Source of the DNA: Cloacimonetes bacterium UBA5835
Lineage (GTDB): Bacteria > Cloacimonadota > Cloacimonadia > Cloacimonadales > Cloacimonadaceae
NCBI GenBank assembly: GCA_002432865.1
Contig: DJGX01000007.1
Location: 15,323-79,322, forward strand
Reading direction: 5' to 3'
DNA length: 64,000 bases
The notes under the pieces are model-generated. The model was not told where the DNA came from, searched no databases, and saw only the letters and a list, made by a program, of their open reading frames with translations. A program made the position numbers and the translations under genes. Below, in pieces: positions 36,343 through 45,100 of the stretch (position 1 is the first letter of the stretch; every line of letters begins with the position of its first letter).

Positions 36343-37473
36343 ATGGGACAAGCATATTCCGCTGGATTAACCGTTACCGATAATATAATCTTACGAAAAG
36401 AACGCATTCTACCCCTCAAAGGGCAGGTAGTTGTTAAAAAAGGTGATAAAGTTAAAGCTGAAGATGTAGTTGCTGAAACTTTATTACCTGGAAAAGTGAT
36501 ACCTTTCAATCTGGCTAATAAATTGGGTGTAACTCCCCAACAATTAGAAAATTACATAAAAATCCAACCCGGGCAAAAGATTACGAAAAACACAGTTTTA
36601 GCTGCCAATAAAGGTCTTTTTGGGCTGGGAATAATGAAAAATGAAGTTCTTTCTCCGATCGATGGAGAAGTAGAAAATATCTCTTCTGTTACTGGACAAA
36701 TTTTACTGCGCGAACCAAAAATCCCTGTTCAAGTGAAGGCATTTATTGATGGATTAGTTACTGATGTTATTGAAGATGAAGGTGTTATCATAGAAAATAA
36801 AAGTGCCTATATACAAGGCATTTTTGGTTTGGGGGGCGAGACCTATGGCGAATTAAAAATACTTGCAGAATCTCCGGATGATGAATTGGATGTAGCTAAA
36901 ATTGATGCTTCTTGTGCAGGAAAAATTATTGTTGCAGGTGCCTTTGCTGCTTATCATTCAATCGATATAGCTCGTAAAAATGGCGTAAAAGCAATTATTA
37001 CCGGTGGACTTGATGACCAGGATATTAAAAAATTACTCGGTTACGATATCGGGGTAGCCATTACCGGACACGAAAATATCGGTATAACTATTGTTTGCAC
37101 AGAAGGTTTCGGCAAAATCAATATGGCTAATAAGACCTTTGAACTTCTGAAAAGATTTGAGGGACATAAAACCTCTATACATGGCAGAACTCAGATCCGC
37201 GCTGGAGTTATCAGACCAGAAATCATTATTCCTCTCGAGTTTGATGAAAAAGAACTGGTCGCTAAAACAAGCTCTATGCCTGTTTTAGAAATTGGAACGG
37301 TGATTAGAATTATCCGTCAACCGCATTTTGGTCAGATTGCCAAAGTTACAGCACTTCCAGAAGAACTTACCAAAGTGGAATCGGAAACCCTGGTTAGAGT
37401 ACTGGAAGCAGAATTTGAAGATGGAACAAGGACAATACTACCTCGTGCTAATGTGGAAGTGATAGAATCATAG
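36343..37473 (+). CDS. Unknown protein with hybrid-barrel and KOW-like regions, partner of GlmL-like ATPase
   Basis: 376 residues, function unknown. Three parts can be made out. Residues 20-50 (LPLKGQVVVKKGDKVKAEDV) look like an RnfC- or lipoyl-like hybrid barrel, and a second, LSPIDGEVENISSVTGQILL, lies at 103-122. The middle (about 185-290) has alpha/beta character with AGAFAAYHSIDIARKNGVKA, IITGGLDDQDIKKL and AITGHENIGITIVCTEGFG. The last 60 residues (GTVIRIIRQPHFGQIAKVTA...FEDGTRTILPRANVEVIE) resemble a KOW-type beta-barrel. It starts 9 bases after the GlmL-like stop with AGGAGG before it. It is the last gene before a terminator. Confidence 0.7.
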   Translation: MGQAYSAGLTVTDNIILRKERILPLKGQVVVKKGDKVKAEDVVAETLLPGKVIPFNLANKLGVTPQQLENYIKIQPGQKITKNTVLAANKGLFGLGIMKNEVLSPIDGEVENISSVTGQILLREPKIPVQVKAFIDGLVTDVIEDEGVIIENKSAYIQGIFGLGGETYGELKILAESPDDELDVAKIDASCAGKIIVAGAFAAYHSIDIARKNGVKAIITGGLDDQDIKKLLGYDIGVAITGHENIGITIVCTEGFGKINMANKTFELLKRFEGHKTSIHGRTQIRAGVIRPEIIIPLEFDEKELVAKTSSMPVLEIGTVIRIIRQPHFGQIAKVTALPEELTKVESETLVRVLEAEFEDGTRTILPRANVEVIES

Positions 37474-37604
37474 GAGTTTAAACAAACTCGTAAACAACAT
37501 AACTAAGATCCAAGTTTTGCGTAACCGATGTGCAATATTAAAGGGATGTCCTCTGCTCGGTAAAGGGAACTTGATTATATAAAATGTAGCCTTTCAGGAA
37601 TATT

Positions 37605-37645
37605 TGACATTTCCCCAAATAACTTGAGGGGGAATGTCATTTTTC
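37605..37645 (+). terminator. Rho-independent terminator
   Basis: GACATTTCCCC (37606-37616) pairs with GGGGGAATGTC (37628-37638) in an 11-bp stem with one G-T pair and an 11-base loop, followed by a run of T. It lies 130 bases after the KOW-like gene. A strong candidate. Confidence 0.8.
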
Positions 37646-38018
37646 CTTATCAACCCAACTTTTTTTAAGAGTTTCTCTTTTCTAAGATACTGCCTAGTAT
37701 GCCATTTCTGGAAATCGGGTTGTTTCTTGCTTGGTTCTTGTGGCGCAATTGCCGTGGCACTAATGGGGAAATTGCCGATCAGTTCCACTGCGTCTCCAGC
37801 GCTGTTATTAAGGAAGAACATAGATATATGCAGCGAAAATTGTAACATTACGAACCGCAAAATCTGCACTCGCAAAACAGCTAAGTATCTATAAATAATA
37901 GTTGTTCAGCTTTTAATAATCACCTAATTATTCCTGTAAAATAAGCACATATTTGTTTCATAACCAGATAAATATTTGCAAAGCAGGGTTTATAAAGCAC
38001 AAATGAAGTTCTTTTGCA

Positions 38019-38041
38019 TTGACAATATTGGCACAATAAAG
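38019..38041 (+). promoter_or_regulatory. TTGAC-N11-AATAAAG element (tentative)
   Basis: TTGAC, 11 bases, AATAAAG: identical spacing to the element at 49084 and one base shorter than that at 9158. It lies just upstream of the proposed proS promoter, so it may be a regulator site or chance. Confidence 0.25.
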
Positions 38042-38044
38042 GAA

Positions 38045-38073
38045 TTGGTTTTTTTTAAGTGAAATAATATAAT
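38045..38073 (+). promoter_or_regulatory. Sigma-70-type promoter for proS
   Basis: TTGGTT (38045-38050) and TATAAT (38068-38073) are separated by exactly 17 bases, which would start transcription near 38080, about 65 bases before the proS ATG. The -10 box is a perfect match to the consensus. Confidence 0.5.
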
Positions 38074-38144
38074 GGGTATTATGTCTGCTGAGAAAGAAAA
38101 AACAGATACCCTAAGTGTTCAGTATGTAATTATGGAGAAAAGTA

Positions 38145-39665
38145 ATGAGCAAGAATAACAAAACTGCAATTACCCCTACTCGGGAAGAAAATTATGCCGA
38201 ATGGTATCAACAAGTAATAAAAGCAGCCGATATGGCTGAAAATAGTGAAGTTCGCGGTTGTATGGTTATAAAACCTTGGGGCTATGCTATTTGGGAAAAT
38301 ATTCAACATATTCTGGATAGAATGTTTCGCGAAACGGGGCATAGAAATGCCTATTTTCCTATTTTTATTCCCAAAAGCTTTTTTGAAAAAGAAGCTGAAC
38401 ATGTTGAAGGTTTTGCTAAAGAATGCGCTATAGTAACACATAGTAAATTGGAAGCAGATGAAAAAGGCGGATTAAAACTTGCCGGAGAACTTACTGAACC
38501 TTATATTGTACGGCCTACAAGCGAAACAATTATCGGTGCATCCTTTGCCAAATGGGTTAATTCCTATAGAGATTTGCCTTTGTTAATAAATCAATGGGCT
38601 AATATTGTGCGCTGGGAAATGCGTACTCGTCTATTTTTAAGAACCACTGAATTTCTTTGGCAGGAAGGGCACACTGTGCATGAAACAGAAATTGAAGCTC
38701 GAGAAGAAACCTTAAAAATGCTGAATGTTTATGCTACATTTGCGCGTGATTATCTTGCTTTGCCTGTCATTCAAGGTGAAAAGACTGAAAGTGAAAAATT
38801 TCCCGGTGCCGTTACAACTTATTGTATTGAGGCAATGATGCAGGATAGAAAAGCATTGCAATCGGGCACTTCTCACTTTTTGGGTAAAAACTTTGCCAAA
38901 GCCTCCGAAATTAAATTTCAAAATCGGAACGGAGAAATGGAATATGCCTGGACTACTTCTTGGGGTGTTTCCACGCGGTTAATTGGTGCCTTAATTATGG
39001 CGCATAGTGATGATAATGGATTAGTTTTACCTCCTAAAATTGCTCCTTCGCATATTGCGATTATCCCTATTTACAAAAATGATGAGGAAAAACAGATAGT
39101 GATGGATTTTGCCATAAAAGTGCAGAATATTTTTAAAGGATTGTATTTGGATGATATTCAAATATTTACTGAAATGGATACAAGGGATATGACCAGCAGC
39201 GAAAGAAATTGGTATTGGATAAAAAAAGGTATTCCTCTACGCCTCGAAATAGGCCCTCGTGATATTGTTAACGATTCTGTAATGCTTGCCAGAAGAGATA
39301 AAGAACCTAAAGATAAACACTCAATTAAAATTGATAATGTGGTAGATTATGTTCTAAAAACCTTGTCCGAAATGCAAGAGGGCTATTATCAGCGGGCTTT
39401 GAATTTTAGAGATAAGTGGACAGTAGACATTGATGATAAGGAAGAATTCTATCGGTTCTTTAATTCCAAAAATGAAGAACAGGAAATAAGCGGTGGTTTT
39501 GCCAATTCCCACTGGTGTGGAAATCAAACCTGCGAAGAAAAGATAAAAGATGACCTGAAAGTTACGATCCGCTGCATTCCTTTTGAGGCAAAAGAAGAAG
39601 AAGGCAAATGTATCTATTGTGGTGAAAAATCCAATCGTAGAGTTATTTTTGCTAAAGCGTATTAA
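38145..39665 (+). CDS. proS: Prolyl-tRNA synthetase, archaeal/eukaryote-like short type
   Basis: This 506-residue enzyme charges tRNA-Pro. Class II motifs: GCMVIKPWGYAIWENIQHIL (about 38-57), RPTSETIIGASFAKWV (about 126-141), and WEMRTRLFLRTTEFLWQEGH (about 165-184). The size, lack of the bacterial insertion domain and C-terminal cysteine-rich zinc module (WCGNQTCEEKI, then CIPFEAKEEEGKCIYCGEK) place it with the type-3 (archaeal-like) ProRS found in some bacteria. GGAGAAAAG precedes the ATG. cinA starts one base after the stop. Confidence 0.94.
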   Translation: MSKNNKTAITPTREENYAEWYQQVIKAADMAENSEVRGCMVIKPWGYAIWENIQHILDRMFRETGHRNAYFPIFIPKSFFEKEAEHVEGFAKECAIVTHSKLEADEKGGLKLAGELTEPYIVRPTSETIIGASFAKWVNSYRDLPLLINQWANIVRWEMRTRLFLRTTEFLWQEGHTVHETEIEAREETLKMLNVYATFARDYLALPVIQGEKTESEKFPGAVTTYCIEAMMQDRKALQSGTSHFLGKNFAKASEIKFQNRNGEMEYAWTTSWGVSTRLIGALIMAHSDDNGLVLPPKIAPSHIAIIPIYKNDEEKQIVMDFAIKVQNIFKGLYLDDIQIFTEMDTRDMTSSERNWYWIKKGIPLRLEIGPRDIVNDSVMLARRDKEPKDKHSIKIDNVVDYVLKTLSEMQEGYYQRALNFRDKWTVDIDDKEEFYRFFNSKNEEQEISGGFANSHWCGNQTCEEKIKDDLKVTIRCIPFEAKEEEGKCIYCGEKSNRRVIFAKAY

Positions 39666-39666
39666 A

Positions 39667-40893
39667 ATGAATGCAGCCATCATCAATATTGGCAATGAAA
39701 TTTTGATGGGTAAAACCATCAATACCAATCTTGCCTATTTGGGTTCGGAACTTACCAAATTGGGAATATTAGCAGAATATGCAGTCACGATTAAAGATGA
39801 ACCAAACGCCATAAAACAAACATTGCAAGATACCTGGAAAAAATATGATATAGTGATAACTACTGGAGGTTTGGGGCCTACTGAAGATGATTTAACTAAA
39901 GCTGCAATTGCCAATTTCTTCGGTAAGAACCAACACTTTGATAATAGTATCTGGGAACACATCCAAAAAATGTTTGCTTTCCGAAATATCCCAATACCGG
40001 AAACCAATCGTTCCCAGGCAATGGTTCCCGATGATTTTATTCCTTTGCAAAATGACTTAGGAACGGCTCCTGGCTTGCTTTATCAGGAAGGAGATTATTT
40101 ATTCTTTGCATTGCAAGGTGTCCCCTCCGAAATGAAACATATTTTTGAAACCCATATAAAGAAAATAATAGCAAAAACATACCCAAACTATAAACCTTTG
40201 CATATAAAAACATTGCGAACTTACGGAATAGCTGAATCCCGATTGGCTGAGTTGTTTACTCTGTCTGATTTACCCGAAGGAATATCTATAGCATGGTTAC
40301 CTCAAATTGGAAGAGTTGATTTGCGTTTTTATGGAACTGATGTAAGAAAAGTGGAAGAAGCTGCAGATAGCGCTCTAAATAAAATCCATCCTTATGTTTG
40401 GGGTTACGATGAAGAAAGCCCCGCAGAAATTTTATTATCTCTATTGTTGAATAATTTCTACACTCTAAGTGTGGCTGAATCCTGTACAGGTGGCTTAGTT
40501 CAAAAGCTAGTAACTGATGTTCCTGGAGCATCTAACTCTTTCTTGGGTGGTGTAATAACATACACTAACGAATTGAAGAAAAAGATATTAAAGGTTTCCG
40601 ATAAAGTTTTGGAAACTAAAGGAGCAGTAAGCGAAACCTGTGCAATGCAAATGGCGGAGGGAATAAAACTATTGACAAATTCTACCTGTGCGATTTCAAT
40701 AACAGGTATTGCTGGTCCCGACGGTGGAACAGAAAAAAAACCTGTAGGAACGGTGTGCTTTGGCTTTATAGCCGCTGAGAAACATTGGTCTGAAAAACAA
40801 TTCTTTACTGGAGATAGGGAAATTGTGCGCATAAAAGCTGCAGAATTTGCTATTCTTACCTTAATCAAATACTTACAAGGCAGGTATAATTGA
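39667..40893 (+). CDS. cinA: CinA-family protein (nicotinamide-nucleotide amidase, full length)
   Basis: 408 residues from the ATG at 39667, chosen because the protein then begins NAAIINIGNEILMGKTINTN, exactly the CinA start; the longer frame runs back into proS. The N-terminal COG1058 domain shows TTGGLGPTEDDLTKAAIANF (about 66-85) and the C-terminal amidase domain shows VAESCTGGLVQKLVTDVPGA (about 272-291) and ITGIAGPDGGTEKKPVGTV (about 344-362). Full-length CinA recycles pyridine nucleotides (NMN deamidation and ADP-ribose hydrolysis). A link to competence is old usage. Directly follows proS and overlaps purD by 4 bases. Confidence 0.92.
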   Translation: MNAAIINIGNEILMGKTINTNLAYLGSELTKLGILAEYAVTIKDEPNAIKQTLQDTWKKYDIVITTGGLGPTEDDLTKAAIANFFGKNQHFDNSIWEHIQKMFAFRNIPIPETNRSQAMVPDDFIPLQNDLGTAPGLLYQEGDYLFFALQGVPSEMKHIFETHIKKIIAKTYPNYKPLHIKTLRTYGIAESRLAELFTLSDLPEGISIAWLPQIGRVDLRFYGTDVRKVEEAADSALNKIHPYVWGYDEESPAEILLSLLLNNFYTLSVAESCTGGLVQKLVTDVPGASNSFLGGVITYTNELKKKILKVSDKVLETKGAVSETCAMQMAEGIKLLTNSTCAISITGIAGPDGGTEKKPVGTVCFGFIAAEKHWSEKQFFTGDREIVRIKAAEFAILTLIKYLQGRYN

Positions 40894-42137
40894 ATATCTT
40901 AGTTATAGGTAGCGGAGGTAGAGAACATTCGCTAGCAGAGTGTTTTGCCAAAAGTAAAAAGGTGGCTAAAGTATATGTGTCACCAGGTAACGCAGGAATT
41001 GCGAAGTACTATGAATGCGTGAAATTGCCAAAGCAGGAAGATATATGTAATTTTTGCCGTCAAAATACAATTGACCTTGTCTTTATTGGACCAGAACAGC
41101 CAATCGCTGAGGGTTTATCTGATTATTTATGGGAAAAAGGAATATCGGTTATAGCGCCCAGTAAATTTGCCGGTCAATTGGAAACCAGTAAGATTTTTGC
41201 CAAGGACTTAATGCAGAAATCAAAAATTCCCACTGCTAGATACCAAATAGCGAGAACTGTAGAACAAGCTTTGGAATTGATCGAGAATTTTGGCTATCCT
41301 GCAGTTATCAAAGCAGATGGATTGGCAGGTGGAAAAGGGGTAATAATAGTTTCGGATTTAAACGAAGCCGAAGATGCATTAAATAAAATAACAATAAGTG
41401 CAAGAGGAGTAATTGTTGAAGAGTTTTTAAAAGGTTGGGAGGTTTCTTTATTTGCATTTACAGATGGGGTAAATTTTAAGACCACTCTTTTTGCTCAAGA
41501 TCATAAACAGCTATATGATGGGGACCGGGGTCCGAATACAGGTGGAATGGGTGCTTATGCTCCTGTTCCTGAGGCCGAAAAATATCGAAGCAAAATAGAA
41601 AAAGAGATTGTTGAACCGACTCTAAAAGCAATGCGTGATATGGGATATCCATATAAAGGGATTCTTTATTGCGGATTGATGATAACCAGAGAAGGACCAA
41701 AAATAGTGGAATACAATTGTCGTCTTGGAGATCCTGAAGCACAGGTTATATTGCCATTACTGGAAACAGACTTGGTAGATATCTGCCAGGCAATTTTGCA
41801 GAGTGAAATAAATAAAATTGAGCTTAAATTCTCGGATAAAACTGCTTTAGGAGTTGTTTTGGCTTCTGGAGGTTATCCCTTAAGTTATCAAAAGGGCTTT
41901 CCCCTCATTATGCCTTCAACCCTTTCCGGTATTTATTTTTCTGGAGTAGCAGATGCTGAAAATGGCCTTGTAACTTCTGGCGGACGGGTTTTATGTGCTG
42001 TTGGTGTTGGGAAAGATCTAAATGAAGCTAGGGAAGAGGCATACAGTAAAGCTCAGCAAATAACTTTTGAAAACAGGATTTTTCGACAAGACATCGGTTT
42101 AAGGAATAATACCTTATTAGACAATGGAGACAAATAA
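40890..42137 (+). CDS. purD: Phosphoribosylamine-glycine ligase (GAR synthetase)
   Basis: 415 residues, an ATP-grasp enzyme for the second step of purine synthesis. Seen: NILVIGSGGREHSLAECFAK at the start, GPEQPIAEGLSDYLWEKG near 68, VIKADGLAGGKGVIIVSDL near 139, DHKQLYDGDRGPNTGGMGAY near 207 (family signature), and ILYCGLMITREGPKIVEYNC near 252, followed by RLGDPEAQ. The start is TTG, overlapping the cinA stop. It is followed by, and slightly overlaps, the C25 protease gene. Confidence 0.95.
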   Translation: MNILVIGSGGREHSLAECFAKSKKVAKVYVSPGNAGIAKYYECVKLPKQEDICNFCRQNTIDLVFIGPEQPIAEGLSDYLWEKGISVIAPSKFAGQLETSKIFAKDLMQKSKIPTARYQIARTVEQALELIENFGYPAVIKADGLAGGKGVIIVSDLNEAEDALNKITISARGVIVEEFLKGWEVSLFAFTDGVNFKTTLFAQDHKQLYDGDRGPNTGGMGAYAPVPEAEKYRSKIEKEIVEPTLKAMRDMGYPYKGILYCGLMITREGPKIVEYNCRLGDPEAQVILPLLETDLVDICQAILQSEINKIELKFSDKTALGVVLASGGYPLSYQKGFPLIMPSTLSGIYFSGVADAENGLVTSGGRVLCAVGVGKDLNEAREEAYSKAQQITFENRIFRQDIGLRNNTLLDNGDK

Positions 42138-45100
42138 TATTATGACAATATACTCTATTATACAGGTTAAAAACCTGTCCCTTGCCAAGTTTTATAAGGC
42201 AGGTTTATTATTCTATCTTAGTTTTTTCTTACCTGCTCTTATATTTGCCTCCCCTATAACACTTATTTCTGAAAGTCAGGATTTACTTACTATTCAATTC
42301 GAACTTCCAGAATATGAACTGGAAGATGTAACAATTAATGGCCAAACCTGGAAAAGAATAATCTGTAGTGAGAGTTCTATTTATGGTGAAGAAGGTTATC
42401 CAGAGCTGAAATTATTTTCCACAGCAATAGCTGTTCCTGTAGATGGAGATATCAGTTTCAGCATTGAAAGCAGTGAATCTCAAACGCTAAAGAATGTGAA
42501 CATATATCCTGCGGCAACTATGTTGCTGGAAGAAAGTGAACCAATATTTGTTAATAAGCCAAACTATAAAGCATATTCTAATCGTGAGCTGTATCCACTT
42601 CAAGTAGTTCAAAAAGGTGAACCTGCTTTTGTTGGTAACCGTAGATTTGTTCCCTTATTTATTTGTCCATTTCAGTATAGAGCTCAAAGTAAAGAACTCA
42701 TTATCCACAGAAGTATTACTGTAAGCGTATATGTAGCAGGTTCAAAAAATGCCTCCAAGAATTGGCAACTGAATCCTAATCCTCTTGATAATGCAACTCC
42801 ATCTTTATTCTTGAATGAAGACAGCTCCAAAATATGGCGCTTGGAAAAAACCCGCGACACAAATTATACTTCACCCAAAAATGGCACTTCCGGAATAAAT
42901 GAAATTCAAATAATTGTTGATAAAGAAGGTATTTATAAAGTTGATTACCATTACCTAATGGACTATATTAATATGATGGTTGATTCCTTACAGGTAAATA
43001 TGAATTGGACTCCTGCCAATGTAGACCCTCGCTATCTGGAATTGAGTGATGAATATGGTCAAGTACCTATTAATTTTGTTGGTGAAAATGATGGTATTTT
43101 CAATCCGAGTGATTATTTTGAATTTTATGGTGATATGCATAAAGGGGATACTTCCTATATGGATGATTACACTTCTGAAAATGTATATACTTTGAAATTG
43201 GTGGATCGCTTTGGAGCAAGAATGGCTGTAGAAAACGGTGGGTTGATAGAATCCAATATCTCAAATTGTATTGTTCCAGATGCTTATGAAGATACTGTTC
43301 ACTTCGAGGAACAACTGATAAGCGATAAATTGGGTCAGGGCTGGAGCTCAATAGACCAGAATTACTACCGAGAAGATGTTTGGTTCTGGAGAAAAATAGA
43401 TGCTCCCGACTTGGAAATTGTACCTATAGAATTGCAATATCCTAAAGATACTACAACTCGCTATGCCTCTGCTAAAATATGTTTGATGGGGCTTACTTAT
43501 TCCGAAACATTAACCAGTGGACAATTTGACCACGAGGCATCTATTCGTTTGAATCAAGCAATGATTAATACCCTTACCTGGATTGGACAGACTGAAAAGA
43601 TTTTCCAAAATCAAACCGAAATCTCCAATACTGCTTTAAGACATGGAGTAAATAATTTATATATAGCTCTATCAGGTAATACTGTTATGGGCGATGAGGA
43701 ACAAGTTTTATTGGATTGGGCAGAAATAAAATATTGGCGGGAATATAAAACAGATCAGGATTATATAAAATTTACCAAACCTTCTAACCTTCCTGATGGT
43801 TTATATCAGTTTGAAGTGGGTGGATTCAGTAATGCCGATATATCCGTGTACAAAATTGGTTCCAGCATATTCAATTCTGTGCAGATAGAGCCCTTTAATA
43901 TTAATGGAGATGCTCCCTGGACAGTTACTTTGCAAGATAGTGTTGCTTCCGATGCCGTAAGATATTTTGCTGTAACGGAAAATAAGAAAAAAACACCGAA
44001 AAACATTAGGTTGAATTTTCCCAGTGATTTGAAAAATCCCTATCTTAGTGCTGATGTCGTTGTTATTACTCCCCGGAAGTTTACTGATGTGGAAGGGACT
44101 CTGCAATTAAAATCACTGTGGGAATCAGAAGGGCACACTGTCCAAATTGTGGATGTGCAAGATATCTATGACGAATTTAATTTCGGAATCACTGGTAGTG
44201 AACCAATCAGAGATTTTATTCGTTATGCTTATAACAATTGGAGCAGTCCACAAATAAACCAGGTTATTCTTTTAGGAGAAGGTGTAGACGATACACGAGA
44301 TAACAGTTATTCTCGAATGTATAATCTGATACCAGTTAAAAAGACCTGGACTTATAATCACGGGGCTACAGCAAGTGATCAATGGTATGGTTGTATTGTC
44401 GGAACTGATAATATTCCCGATGTATCCATTGCCAGAATTAGCGTTTGGAAGGAAGAACAAATTTTGGCTTATGCCGCTAAGGCAATTTCCTATCGGGAAA
44501 ATCTACAAACCTCTCGTCTATGGAGTAGTCATTTAACCTTCACCTCCGGAGGGAAAATTACTGATGGAAATGATCTTTTTGCTCAGCAATCGGAACGCAT
44601 TATCCGGAAAACAATTCCTCCTGAATATAGAGTAACCAGAGTTTATACTTCCACGCAAACAGTTAGCTCGGATTACTTTGGCGGAACCTTTAACTTGAAA
44701 GACGCGATCAATTCCGGAACTCAGTATGTTCAATTTATGGGTCATGGAGGAGGAAGAATTTGGGCGGACTATAATCTCTTCAATTTTAATGATGTAGCAA
44801 CGCTCAACAATCAAGTTTACCCTGTAGTTTTATCTCTTGCCTGTTATTGTTCAGCTTTTGATACAAACGGGATGGCTTCTATCAGTGAAGCATTAGTTTT
44901 GCAGCCTGGTAAAGGAGCTATTGGAACTGCTGGTTTTACGGGTTTGGGTTTTAGGGATCATGATGAGGACTGGGGTTTAGCATATTGCGAAGCACTATTT
45001 AAACACAATTTCGATAATATTGGTTTGGCAAATATCTATGCTTTAGCCAGGTTCTATTCCACAACTTATTCTCCTGCAGCCAGATATGCTTTAATTAACG

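Larger units (their letters stand above)
37474..38144. other. Gene-free stretch holding a terminator and the proS promoter
   Basis: About 670 bases. A small hairpin (GAGTTT...AAACTC) directly follows the upstream stop, a strong terminator lies at 37605, and a promoter is proposed near 38045. The piece at about 37680-37860 has visibly higher GC than its surroundings and is open in two frames, but it has no ribosome site or recognised protein match, so I do not call a gene. Confidence 0.55.

Noticed and set aside
37594..37894. Overlapping open frames on both strands
   Set aside because: They run through the terminator hairpin and have no ribosome site; reported only as a higher-GC piece.
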